Of a stretch of 43,072 nt of DNA, positions 32,174 through 39,859 are shown in pieces; the first letter of the stretch is position 1, and the number at the start of each line of letters is the position of its first letter. This stretch comes from Candidatus Fibrimonas termitidis (GTDB lineage Bacteria > Fibrobacterota > Fibrobacteria > Fibrobacterales > Fibrobacteraceae), in the NCBI GenBank assembly GCA_001462245.1, contig LIUG01000132.1, positions 10,396-53,467 of the forward strand, read 5' to 3'. Under the pieces are notes generated by a model. The model did no database searches and was not told where the DNA came from. It saw only the letters and a program-made list of their open reading frames with translations. The translations under genes and the position numbers were made by a program.

Positions 32174-33937
32174 ATGAAATCAAGCAAGCATTTTGTGCTG
32201 CATTTTTTTATGTTTTGCCTTATTATTTGGCAAAATGTGCATTCTCAACTTTTATACCCTGATGACAAAAAGGGTGAGTACTTGCCCCCTTACGACCCCA
32301 ATGTGGTAATAATAAGCCCCGATGTAGAAAAATGGATGACCGAGCAACTCTCCAAAGAAGGAGAAAAAAAGGCTGTTGAGATGAAAACTGATCTTCTTGG
32401 CAGGGTAAAGTCAAGTACAGACAAAACAAAGCCTGAAGTGAAATTTGTAGAAAATAAACAAAAAAGGCTGGTTCTAGTTTCGGATATGCATATACCTAAA
32501 ATAGATATAGAACCTATGAGCGGAAGTCTAGAATATAACTACGAAACGAAGGAGCATGATTATTACCTTAATGACAAAAAAGTAAGCGTAAAGGAATATG
32601 AAAATTTAATAGAAAAGTATCATGAAAAAATCAACAGCCAGAAAAAAGGCAAAAGAAATATATTCGTTCCGGGTGTAGTTGGTTCTGATGAGCGTAGTTG
32701 GACAGCTTGGATGACAGCAGAAGAGATTTCCAAATTGGCAAGTTCTTACAAAGAACTTGCTATTGGAGATTATCTAGAAGAAGTATCGACTGCTTCTGTA
32801 TCTTCTACTTTATCAACGCTTCAGCTTCCCAGCGGGAATAATGGTAATGGAATAGGAATTGGCGTAGTAGAGACTGGTTGCAGAGATACAAGTATTCCAA
32901 TAGTATATTTGAGTAGATATACAAATCGTTGTATCGGTGACGTTAAGACGCATCATTCTAGGGTTGTAAATGTTTTACAGTTTTCCGCTCCTTTAGCACA
33001 CATTTTCGGTTTTAGTACCGCTACAATTAGATTTCCCGATCCATCTTTATATACCCCCAATCTACATATTGTAACACGTAGTTATGGTAATGTTTTAGTG
33101 ACAAATCGATACCTAGAGCAAGATATGAATTTAGATAATTATATTTATGATAAACGTGTAATAAATTTTGTAGCTGCGGGAAATACTGGAGGCCTTATAA
33201 CATCTCCTAGCAAAGCATTGAATGCTATAACCGTTGGAGCGGTATGCCCAGCTGCACCATGCGAGGAATCGAATACTATTCCAAATAATTATACTCGTTA
33301 TTCAAGTTGGAAAAATTCCGAGATACTCAATGAAAAACCGGAAGTAGCAATGTACACCGACATAGATATGGGTAGTTATGGTTTTATAGACGGCACAAGT
33401 GCGGCTACCCCTCTTGCGGCTGGTATGGCTGCCAATTTATTCAGCAACTTTTCTAATTTTTTTCAACAGCGACCTGCTTTAACAAAAGCAGTTTTTATAG
33501 CCGGAGAAGAAATTCCTATAGGAAATACTAATGCTAATGTTCATGATACAGACAATGTGAAAATTGCAAAAAAAGTTCCAACTTACTCTAGTGTTAGAGG
33601 TATCTGGGCTGCTAAATGGTGGCGCTGCGCAAACTCCTTACTTAACAATGACCTGATATTTACGCAGAATATTCCATCGACTGGTAGATATAGGATTGTT
33701 ATAGCGTGGGAAGCTTTTGGTAGTTATATTTTGCAAAATAAAAAACCACCACAAGATATTGATTTATATGTTAGCCAAGGCAGCACAACTCTATCTTCGA
33801 TTTCATCAAGAAATCCTTTTGAGGTTGTGGAATTTAACGCCGCATCAAATGCTCCATTAACCATAAAAATACATAGATATTCCAACTCTGGAAGTGATGA
33901 AGTACATTTAGGTTATGCTATACGGAAAATTCAATAA
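32174..33937 (+). CDS. Secreted subtilase-like (S8) protein with Glu in place of catalytic Asp
   Basis: 587 aa from the ATG at 32174 (TTGAGG upstream), preferred over a TTG 12 nt earlier. Signal peptide about 1-25 (ends NVHS-Q). An N-terminal prodomain-like region (about 30-215) precedes the S8 core. The first motif reads GIGIGVVETGC, where subtilases have D-[ST]-G; the His motif is THHSRVVNVL; the oxyanion Asn is FVAAGNTGG; the Ser motif is perfect, GTSAATPLAAGMAA. The C-terminal region (about 475-587, DIDLYVSQGST) is a beta-sandwich like those that follow secreted proteases. Activity is therefore uncertain. It is followed by a lipoprotein gene in the same direction. Confidence 0.85.
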   Translation: MKSSKHFVLHFFMFCLIIWQNVHSQLLYPDDKKGEYLPPYDPNVVIISPDVEKWMTEQLSKEGEKKAVEMKTDLLGRVKSSTDKTKPEVKFVENKQKRLVLVSDMHIPKIDIEPMSGSLEYNYETKEHDYYLNDKKVSVKEYENLIEKYHEKINSQKKGKRNIFVPGVVGSDERSWTAWMTAEEISKLASSYKELAIGDYLEEVSTASVSSTLSTLQLPSGNNGNGIGIGVVETGCRDTSIPIVYLSRYTNRCIGDVKTHHSRVVNVLQFSAPLAHIFGFSTATIRFPDPSLYTPNLHIVTRSYGNVLVTNRYLEQDMNLDNYIYDKRVINFVAAGNTGGLITSPSKALNAITVGAVCPAAPCEESNTIPNNYTRYSSWKNSEILNEKPEVAMYTDIDMGSYGFIDGTSAATPLAAGMAANLFSNFSNFFQQRPALTKAVFIAGEEIPIGNTNANVHDTDNVKIAKKVPTYSSVRGIWAAKWWRCANSLLNNDLIFTQNIPSTGRYRIVIAWEAFGSYILQNKKPPQDIDLYVSQGSTTLSSISSRNPFEVVEFNAASNAPLTIKIHRYSNSGSDEVHLGYAIRKIQ

Positions 33938-33979
33938 TAGGGAACATTTTTTATTTTAACCTTAACCCGGAGAAATCCA

Positions 33980-34495
33980 ATGAATAAGTCCATTAAAACA
34001 TTCGCTTGCCTCGTTCTGTTATCGGCTATGCTTTTGTCTTGCCAAGCTTCTAATTCCGATAAAATATCAGTCCCTATCATGGATAGCAAAGTAGTTTCAT
34101 ATAAAATGCTTGGAACTAAATTAGGATATCCCGGGTTTTTAGTATATGGAAATGAATTTATTGCTGACCAAGATACCTTAAAATCATGGTTTCCGCATAT
34201 ATTTAATAACGAACAGGCAGAATCTAGATGTAATTATTTTGCTATATATTTTACTACCAGTTCAACTCTTGTGAGATATTGGGTTCTTTCGCAAGATATG
34301 ATTTTATATCAAGTTCAAGTAAATCCCGGCAAAGAAGGATGCGCGGAGAATACTGATATTGCTTACCATGCAATGCTTGTATGCGATGATACCGCTGAAG
34401 GGAATTTAAAGGATAAAATAGACCTTAATTCTATACACTCTTATACTGATGAAGATTGGGATTGTGGAGATGAAGAAAAAAATGTATTCTTTTAA
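33980..34495 (+). CDS. Lipoprotein of unknown function
   Basis: 171 aa with a lipoprotein signal ending AMLLSC (Cys21). The mature part has a few Cys and ends in a strongly acidic stretch (YTDEDWDCGDEEKNVFF). A GGAG site precedes the ATG. It lies 42 nt after the subtilase-like gene and may be its cotranscribed partner. No family recognised. Confidence 0.7.
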   Translation: MNKSIKTFACLVLLSAMLLSCQASNSDKISVPIMDSKVVSYKMLGTKLGYPGFLVYGNEFIADQDTLKSWFPHIFNNEQAESRCNYFAIYFTTSSTLVRYWVLSQDMILYQVQVNPGKEGCAENTDIAYHAMLVCDDTAEGNLKDKIDLNSIHSYTDEDWDCGDEEKNVFF

Positions 34496-34517
34496 AACCC
34501 CATCCTCACCGACATAT

Positions 34518-34555
34518 GAACGCAAACAATCCAGCCGCCTATGAACACAAGGGAG
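34518..34555 (-). repeat. Stray copy of an internal mlaE segment
   Basis: 27 identical bases (34518-34544) followed by a near match to about 34555 duplicate 35261-35298 inside mlaE, in the same orientation. In mlaE the segment encodes part of LIGGWIVCVLA. Here it sits in the gap between the lipoprotein and the small membrane protein. Confidence 0.8.
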
Positions 34556-34558
34556 GTT

Positions 34559-34906
34559 TTATGTTGCTATGGCAACAGCGATGCTTATTATGGCAACAAC
34601 AAAGCTTGCTATTGAAATCGCAACCAATTGACGATGCCTTTTGTTCTCGTTTTCTTTTTTCGCCTTCAATTTGTTGAGGTCTAGCTGGCAGCAAATCAGT
34701 TCTTGAAAAATATCCTTTATCGTCACGAAATGCTTATAGCATGCATCCACTCTGACATTTCTTTCCGCTTTGGAAATCAAATCCTGTTCCGTCACATATT
34801 TTCCCATTTGAAGTTCCACGCTGCCGGAGGAATAAAGCCTCGTGAGAGAATTGTTGATTGCCGGAAAATTGTTCCGGATATCTCTGTCTAAAAATGGTTT
34901 TTTCAT
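34559..34906 (-). CDS. Small C-tail-anchored membrane protein, predicted leaderless
   Basis: 115 aa. Soluble N-terminal region with an LxxD/K-rich helix (FVTIKDIFQELICCQLDLNK), a charged helix (KAKKENENKRHR) and one C-terminal TM helix (about 92-114). The ATG follows TATATT after exactly six T, with no ribosome-binding site. No family recognised. Confidence 0.6.
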   Translation of the reverse strand: MKKPFLDRDIRNNFPAINNSLTRLYSSGSVELQMGKYVTEQDLISKAERNVRVDACYKHFVTIKDIFQELICCQLDLNKLKAKKENENKRHRQLVAISIASFVVAIISIAVAIAT

Positions 34907-34912
34907 AAAAAA

Positions 34913-34918
34913 AATATA
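34913..34918 (-). promoter_or_regulatory. -10-like TATATT, leaderless start of the small membrane protein
   Basis: Minus strand AAATC-TATATT-TTTTTT-ATG; TTGTTA lies 16 nt upstream of the hexamer as a possible -35. Confidence 0.55.
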
Positions 34919-35009
34919 GATTTTTTTAGAAGATTAACAAAAAATCGCTAAAAACAAGAAAACATGTTCAATGGCAACCTAGCTTTGGAAGCTCAGAATG
35001 ATTTTTGAT

Positions 35010-35807
35010 TTAATTGAATATCATCATAGCTACAATCAAATCAAAAATTAAAATGGAAACACATGAGCTTACCACCACGTTCATGGTAGCAAACCCAACG
35101 CCCTTTGCACCCGCACCCGCCTTCAATCCGCAATGATAACCCAAAAGATAAATCAGGGTTCCGAACACAAAAGACTTCAACACTCCGGAAAACAAGTCCC
35201 TTATATCAAACATATACTGCATACCCGTATAATAAGTGTAGCTCGTGATATCCAACGCGAGAACGCAAACAATCCAGCCGCCTATGAGCGCAAGGCAGTT
35301 TGATATAACGCTAAGAGCGGGAAGCATAACGAAAAATGCTACAAATCTCGGCAAGGCCAAATAACGCAAAGGATCCAGCCCCAAAACCTCATAGGCCGCC
35401 AACTCCTCTTTTTCCTTCATGGTGCCTATTTCCGCAGCGAGAGCGCTCCCCACACGGCCAGCCATGACCAAAGCGGTTAAAATAGGGCCTAGTTCAATCA
35501 AAATCATTTTGCACGCAGCGGTGCCAACAAATTTATCCGGAACCAAACTCCTGAACTGATACTCCGCTTGCACGGTTGCAACCATGCCTGTGAAAATGGA
35601 TGTCACAAACAAAAGCGGTAAACTGGAAACACCTATGGAAACCATTTGCTTTATGGTTAAATTCATAACTCTGGGCAAAAACGGCAACCTTTTCAAAGTG
35701 GATAGCAAGAGAACAACAACCTCACCTATGGCGGCAATACCGTCAACCAATGCTCTGCCAATGCCGAGAATTGGCGAGAATATCAGTGAGTCGGCTGCAT
35801 TCTTCAT
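35010..35807 (-). CDS. mlaE: MlaE-family ABC transporter permease
   Basis: 265 aa. MlaE permeases work with an MlaF ATPase and MlaD to move phospholipids between membranes. Diagnostic stretches: TSIFTGMVATVQAEYQF, ELGPILTALVMAGRVGSALAAEIGTMK, EELAAYEVLGLDPLRYLALPR, LKSFVFGTLIYLLGYHCGL and GAKGVGFATMNVVVSS. Five or six TM helices. Start: ATG at 35807 overlapping the dnaB stop by one base; a TTG directly before is the alternative. No ATPase or MCE gene is adjacent. Confidence 0.93.
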   Translation of the reverse strand: MKNAADSLIFSPILGIGRALVDGIAAIGEVVVLLLSTLKRLPFLPRVMNLTIKQMVSIGVSSLPLLFVTSIFTGMVATVQAEYQFRSLVPDKFVGTAACKMILIELGPILTALVMAGRVGSALAAEIGTMKEKEELAAYEVLGLDPLRYLALPRFVAFFVMLPALSVISNCLALIGGWIVCVLALDITSYTYYTGMQYMFDIRDLFSGVLKSFVFGTLIYLLGYHCGLKAGAGAKGVGFATMNVVVSSCVSILIFDLIVAMMIFN

Positions 35808-37216
35808 CAATAATTCCCGCTAAAATCATTCGCTTCATCCGGATGAACGGCTGAAGTGCGCATATGATTTTTAAATGTAGTGATGTCGCTGTGAAACTCA
35901 AGCTCAATATCCGTGGTAGGGCCGTTTCTGTTCTTCGCTATTATCAAAAAGGCTTGGCGTTTTTCCTCATCGGTAAGCTCAAAGCCATCGCTGGTTTTCT
36001 TTTTTTCCTTTTCCTTTGCGGGGCGGTGAATAAACCAAACCATATCGGCATCTTGTTCTATGGAGCCGGAATCGCGCAAATCCGAAAGTTGCGGACGGCC
36101 TCCGGTGTGGCGAGTTTCCACATTTCGGTTCAACTGGGCAAGAGCTAGAACCGGAACTTCGAGCACTTTTGCAAGTATTTTCAGCATACGGGAATTTTCC
36201 GCAACGCCAACCGCCCTGTTCTCCGCATCTCCCCTTACCTTCATCATCTGCAAATAGTCCACCACAACTAAATCCAGATTGTTGTTGTGCTTTCTTTTGA
36301 ACACCCTGCATTTTGAAAGCAGGTCAAAAGCACGCACTTCGCTTGAATCGTCTATAAAGAGCGGTATGTTCTCTATTTCTTTTGCATTTATCTGCAAACG
36401 CTTAATCGCTTCCAAAGGCATTTTCCCATGCCGTATATTGCTTTGGTCAATTTCCGATATTGAACTCAGCACCCTTATCACCAATTGCTCCGCATTCATT
36501 TCCAAGCTGAAAAACAGCACGGTTTTTCCACGCTTTGCTGCGTTTGCGGCAATATTGAGCGCAAGGGCGGTTTTTCCCATAGATGGCCGGGCCGCTAAAA
36601 TTATCAGGTCTGCTCTTTGCAATCCATTTGTCAAAGTATCGAGTTCCGTAAAATCGGTTGGGCAACCGGAGAGTTCATTGCGCTGCTGCACAGCGAGTTT
36701 GCTGAAAACCTTGCTCGCAACCTCGCCAAAAGGCTGGGCGTTTTCTTTTATTTGCCCGGTAGCCAAGTCGTAAATTCGTTTTTCCGCAGATTCCAACACC
36801 TCTTCGCCAACAGCAGCCGGTGCCAAAGATTCTTTTATGGTTTCGTGTGAAGAAGATATAAGGCTTCGCAAGAGAAATTTATCAAAGAGTATTCCTGCGT
36901 AATAATCCGCATTTGCCGCGCTGGGAACGGATTCCATGAGTGAAAAGATATAGTCTTTGCCACCCACTTGTGCCAGCTTGCCCTCTTTTTCCAATACGCT
37001 GGCAATCGTCAATACATCTATGGGACTGCCTTCCTTGTAAAGCGTAATCATGGCATTCCACACGGCCTGATTTTTCTCTAGATAAAATTCCGTCCCATTC
37101 TTTAGAATTAGAGAAATTTCACCCAGCGACTTAGGGTCCTGTAAAATACCACCCAACAGCCATATTTCGGCATCCACCGCCTCCGGGTACTTTCCAGCGT
37201 AATAATCATCCGGCAT
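35807..37216 (-). CDS. dnaB: Replicative DNA helicase DnaB
   Basis: 469 aa from the ATG at 37216 (MPDDYYAGKYPEAVDAEIWLLGGILQDP). The N-terminal primase-binding domain is at about 13-120, the RecA-like helicase domain from about 175. Walker A is ARPSMGKTALALNIA; LFFSLEM, LVVVDYLQMM, LAQLNRNVETR and LRDSGSIEQDADMVWFIHR follow. In-frame sequence upstream of 37216 overlaps the promoter and has no similarity, so it is rejected. TAATTT lies 7 nt before the ATG and TTGCGT 17 nt before that: predicted leaderless. It is coupled to mlaE by a one-base overlap. Confidence 0.95.
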   Translation of the reverse strand: MPDDYYAGKYPEAVDAEIWLLGGILQDPKSLGEISLILKNGTEFYLEKNQAVWNAMITLYKEGSPIDVLTIASVLEKEGKLAQVGGKDYIFSLMESVPSAANADYYAGILFDKFLLRSLISSSHETIKESLAPAAVGEEVLESAEKRIYDLATGQIKENAQPFGEVASKVFSKLAVQQRNELSGCPTDFTELDTLTNGLQRADLIILAARPSMGKTALALNIAANAAKRGKTVLFFSLEMNAEQLVIRVLSSISEIDQSNIRHGKMPLEAIKRLQINAKEIENIPLFIDDSSEVRAFDLLSKCRVFKRKHNNNLDLVVVDYLQMMKVRGDAENRAVGVAENSRMLKILAKVLEVPVLALAQLNRNVETRHTGGRPQLSDLRDSGSIEQDADMVWFIHRPAKEKEKKKTSDGFELTDEEKRQAFLIIAKNRNGPTTDIELEFHSDITTFKNHMRTSAVHPDEANDFSGNY

Positions 37217-37223
37217 TGGGGAG

Positions 37224-37252
37224 AAATTAGAAAAATTTCCAACACAACGCAA
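37224..37252 (-). promoter_or_regulatory. dnaB promoter TTGCGT-N17-TAATTT, leaderless
   Basis: -35 TTGCGT at 37252-37247, -10 TAATTT at 37229-37224 preceded by TTTTTC, then CTCCCCA and ATG. 17-nt spacer; no ribosome-binding site. Confidence 0.65.
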
Positions 37253-37308
37253 GATGGAACGGGATTCTAAAACTTGACATAACGAGGATATCCCCATCAA
37301 TAAATAGT

Positions 37309-37833
37309 TTAACAAATATCTTGCGTACCACCTATCTGTAATTCTGTACAGCGCTCATGCTCATAAGCATCATCCATTCTTTCAAGCAACCAGCAATAAT
37401 CATCTGTTTGAAATGAGTCTATAAGCCTATTGTCTTTTTTTGCCGATTTTACACGACTACGGAAGGAAAGAGGAGAGGCTGGACTTGGCTCCTCCAAACA
37501 TTCAAATCCTCTATAAATAGTTAATAAGGTATTTTTGGGCATCTTAAGAGAAAGTTCCCTCCATAAATTTCCTTCTGAAAATATTTGAACACGCATATTT
37601 ACGGGGAATTGAATATTATGTATTTCAGAACCAACCACTTTATTCTTTGAATTGTCCCAGTATTCACATTCTAGAATGGAGTTGTTTACTATAGTCACAA
37701 TACTGTCAATCTCATTGTTTCCTTGAACTACTGCAATATCCTGATACTTTATACACTTGTCAGGCGGTAGACAAGATCCAAGCATCATGCACAACGCAAG
37801 GCAGAGCGGGATTAATTTTACATTTCGGTACAT
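37309..37833 (-). CDS. Lipoprotein, tandem paralogue B
   Basis: 174 aa with lipobox MLGSC (Cys21). It is a diverged copy of its upstream neighbour: QDIAVVQ against QDVAMIQ, GSEIHNIQFPVNMRVQIF against GSQTHNVKFPININVQLF, MPKNTLLTIYRGFEC against MSKNSMLTFYDGSAC, and CWLLERM against CWIMSRM. Several Cys are conserved, suggesting disulfides. The ATG overlaps the end of paralogue A by 16 nt, with GAGGTAG upstream, so both are one operon. Function unknown. Confidence 0.75.
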   Translation of the reverse strand: MYRNVKLIPLCLALCMMLGSCLPPDKCIKYQDIAVVQGNNEIDSIVTIVNNSILECEYWDNSKNKVVGSEIHNIQFPVNMRVQIFSEGNLWRELSLKMPKNTLLTIYRGFECLEEPSPASPLSFRSRVKSAKKDNRLIDSFQTDDYCWLLERMDDAYEHERCTELQIGGTQDIC

Positions 37834-38423
37834 ATACCTACCTCATGTTTTCCTCCACCTCCTCGTCCGCCATCTACTTTTGTGCAATTCAGCCCATTGT
37901 CTTCTGTCATTCGACTCATTATCCAGCAAGTTATTTTGCTACGGGAAGAATCTATAAATACTCCATCGTCTATTGCTCTCTGTACATCCTCTTGGAACCG
38001 CAACTGATATTGAGCTATTTGATTTGGAATGATTGTGCTGTCACAGGCACTACCGTCGTAAAAAGTCAGCATGGAATTTTTCGACATATTAAAGTTAATG
38101 CTTTGAAGCCGAACTCCACGCAAAAATAGTTGTACATTGATATTGATAGGAAATTTTACATTATGCGTTTGAGAGCCGATTAAGATTGGTGGAATTCTAT
38201 TATCACCAAAACCTAAAACGCATCTCATTTCTTCATTGCCTTTTCGGACAACTAAGTTGTCAAAAGTAAAACCATAATTATAAGGATGATCTGCAGTTTG
38301 GATCATAGCCACATCTTGCGTTTCTATGCATTCGTATTCGGGAGCAGGACCGCATCCCATGCAGGATGACAGCATAAGGCACAGCATGGTGTAGAACGGG
38401 ATTCTAATTTTTGGAGCAAGCAT
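37818..38423 (-). CDS. Lipoprotein, tandem paralogue A
   Basis: 201 aa from the ATG at 38423 (MLAPKIRIPFYTMLCLMLSSC, lipobox Cys21), preferred over a GTG 9 nt earlier because GAGGTG is then correctly spaced. The first mature residues (CMGCGPAPEYEC) are Cys-rich and the end has a Gly stretch (GGRGGGGK). See paralogue B for the shared motifs. The order A then B, with overlap, points to a local duplication. Function unknown. Confidence 0.75.
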   Translation of the reverse strand: MLAPKIRIPFYTMLCLMLSSCMGCGPAPEYECIETQDVAMIQTADHPYNYGFTFDNLVVRKGNEEMRCVLGFGDNRIPPILIGSQTHNVKFPININVQLFLRGVRLQSINFNMSKNSMLTFYDGSACDSTIIPNQIAQYQLRFQEDVQRAIDDGVFIDSSRSKITCWIMSRMTEDNGLNCTKVDGGRGGGGKHEVGICTEM

Positions 38424-38598
38424 AAACGGCACCTCGGTTAAATGCTGCTATATTTATTGAATTTTGCTGCCCACCGGGAGGAATCCACAGGAAGCGGGTC
38501 CCTTGATGCAGCGTAATACGCCGGGCATATATCTGCCCAGCGTAGTCCTTGTCGGCCTGCCCAACCACCACATAAGCATTAGGTGCCGTCAGGAACAT
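38404..38598 (-). pseudogene. 64-codon fragment, possibly the C-terminal remnant of a larger surface protein
   Basis: MFLTAPNAYVVVGQADKDYA begins an ORF with a GCGGAG site 7 nt upstream. The text (VVVGQADKDYAGQIYARRI, then TLHQGTRFLWIPPGG) looks like the final beta-helix turns of a choice-of-anchor-type surface protein (x-A-x-V-x-V-G...G-x-I-x-A-K/R). There is no signal peptide and no upstream part, and a stop codon in frame precedes the start. It ends 20 nt inside paralogue A. Either a decayed fragment or a small real gene. Confidence 0.35.
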
Positions 38599-38652
38599 AA
38601 ATATACTCCGCTATAAATAAACTCTGTTAAAGAATTTAGAAATTTTATTTTC

Positions 38653-38658
38653 TATTTT
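38653..38658 (+). promoter_or_regulatory. -10-like TATTTT, leaderless start of tsaE-folK
   Basis: Plus strand ATTTTC-TATTTT-TGCGCAAA-ATG; 8 nt to the ATG at 38667, no ribosome-binding site. Confidence 0.5.
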
Positions 38659-38666
38659 TGCGCAAA

Positions 38667-39533
38667 ATGTATGAGCATTTCCGCTCCGAGTCCCAAACCG
38701 AGGCTTGGGCTTTGGTCTTTGCTAAAAACCTGAACCCAGGCGATGTAGTTGCCTTGGAAGGAGGTTTGGGTGCAGGAAAAACGGCAATTTGCAGAGGAAT
38801 TTGCAAGGGTCTTGGCTTTGATGGCACGGTGAGTTCACCCAGTTACTCAATAGTCCACGAATATCCAAACAACCCGCCGATTTACCATCTCGACTTGTAT
38901 CGCTTGAAAAACGCAAATGATTTATACGATATAGGCATAGAGCTTTTTACATTTTCAAAAGGAATAACCCTGATAGAATGGCCCCAAATGGCAGGCGATT
39001 TTCCGTTGAACATTACACACCGCATTAAAATAAAAATCACCGGTGAAAACGAGAGGGAAATATTTGTAGAAAGCCCTTCTCTCCGTCAAGTTTTCATTTC
39101 ATTGGGAACAAACATTGAGCCAAGGGAACAAAGGCTTGCCGATGCGAGGCTTGCGTTGAAAAATGAGGAGCCGTTGAATTGGCAGGAGAGCAAGATTTAC
39201 GAAACCGAGCCGTGGGGCGAACCTGATCAGGCAAAATTTCTCAACCAAGCGATCGGTTTTAGTTCAAAAAAAACTCCGCAACAGCTTTTGGAACTCTGCA
39301 AGAGCATTGAGCAAAAACTGGGCAGGCAAAAAAGGGGAAAGTGGATGGAAAGGGAAATAGACCTCGATTTGCTTTATTGTGAAAATGAAATCTTGGAAAG
39401 CGAAAGCTTAACCCTCCCCCACCCGCATATTGCTCAAAGAGAATTTGTCCTCAAACCTCTCTGCGACATAGCGCCGAATTTCATAGATCCTAAGAGCAAA
39501 CTATCTATTAAGGAAATGCTTTCCGGCCTTTAG
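38667..39533 (+). CDS. Fusion protein: TsaE (t6A biosynthesis ATPase) + FolK (HPPK)
   Basis: 288 aa from the ATG at 38667; a TTG 9 nt earlier is rejected because it overlaps the -10 element. Residues about 1-135 are TsaE: GDVVALEGGLGAGKTAICRG (Walker A), TVSSPSYSIVHEYP, IYHLDLYRL, GITLIEWP. TsaE supports TsaD/TsaB in threonylcarbamoyl-adenosine tRNA modification. From about 137 the protein is 6-hydroxymethyl-7,8-dihydropterin pyrophosphokinase: VFISLGTNIEPREQRL, YETEPWGEPDQAKFLNQA, EREIDLDLLY and LPHPHIAQREFVLKPL. FolK makes the activated pterin for dihydropteroate synthase. The usual G-P-R before the D-x-D is replaced (KWMEREIDLD). The junction is continuous, with no stop. Confidence 0.92.
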   Translation: MYEHFRSESQTEAWALVFAKNLNPGDVVALEGGLGAGKTAICRGICKGLGFDGTVSSPSYSIVHEYPNNPPIYHLDLYRLKNANDLYDIGIELFTFSKGITLIEWPQMAGDFPLNITHRIKIKITGENEREIFVESPSLRQVFISLGTNIEPREQRLADARLALKNEEPLNWQESKIYETEPWGEPDQAKFLNQAIGFSSKKTPQQLLELCKSIEQKLGRQKRGKWMEREIDLDLLYCENEILESESLTLPHPHIAQREFVLKPLCDIAPNFIDPKSKLSIKEMLSGL

Positions 39534-39534
39534 G

Positions 39535-39840
39535 TTACACAACCAAATTCACAAGCTCGCCTGTCATTTTATCCTGTGTTTTGATAACGGCGGCATTTGC
39601 GGCAAAATCTTTTTCGCTTATTATTTGTTCCACAACCTCCTCTGCTAGGTCTGTTGCCGAGAGAGTTGGAACAGGGGGTTCTGTTTTCTGGATGGCGGAA
39701 ATTTCCGTCCCCGGGTTCTGTGATGTTTGCACCGGGCTGCTTTTGGCAAAACCGGGCGTATTAACATTAGCCACATTATGAGCGCTAATGTCCAGCCTAA
39801 GCGAACTCGCTTGCAACGCAGAAACGGAGGATATGTTCAT
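39535..39840 (-). CDS. Orphan mini flagellar-rod-like protein (FlgB/FlgC/FlgG family)
   Basis: 101 aa from the ATG at 39840, which is 6 nt after TATATT (leaderless); in-frame sequence further up crosses the promoter. N-terminal SALQASSLRLDISAHNVANV, then NTPGF, is the flagellar basal-body rod signature. The C-terminus VDLAEE-like DLAEEVVEQIISEKDFAANA, then KTQDKMTGELVNLV, is the matching C-terminal rod motif. The middle is a short Pro/Thr-rich linker, so the protein is just the two ends that form the rod coiled coil. No other flagellar gene is in the window. Function here is unknown. Confidence 0.8.
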   Translation of the reverse strand: MNISSVSALQASSLRLDISAHNVANVNTPGFAKSSPVQTSQNPGTEISAIQKTEPPVPTLSATDLAEEVVEQIISEKDFAANAAVIKTQDKMTGELVNLVV

Positions 39841-39846
39841 AAGGGT

Positions 39847-39852
39847 AATATA
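39847..39852 (-). promoter_or_regulatory. -10-like TATATT, leaderless start of the rod-like gene
   Basis: Minus strand ATTTTC-TATATT-ACCCTT-ATG; 6-nt spacing. Confidence 0.6.
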
Positions 39853-39859
39853 GAAAATG

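Noticed and set aside
37217-37315. DnaB start at 37315
   Set aside because: The extra N-terminus is unlike DnaB and overlaps TTGCGT-N17-TAATTT; the ATG at 37216 gives the family start.
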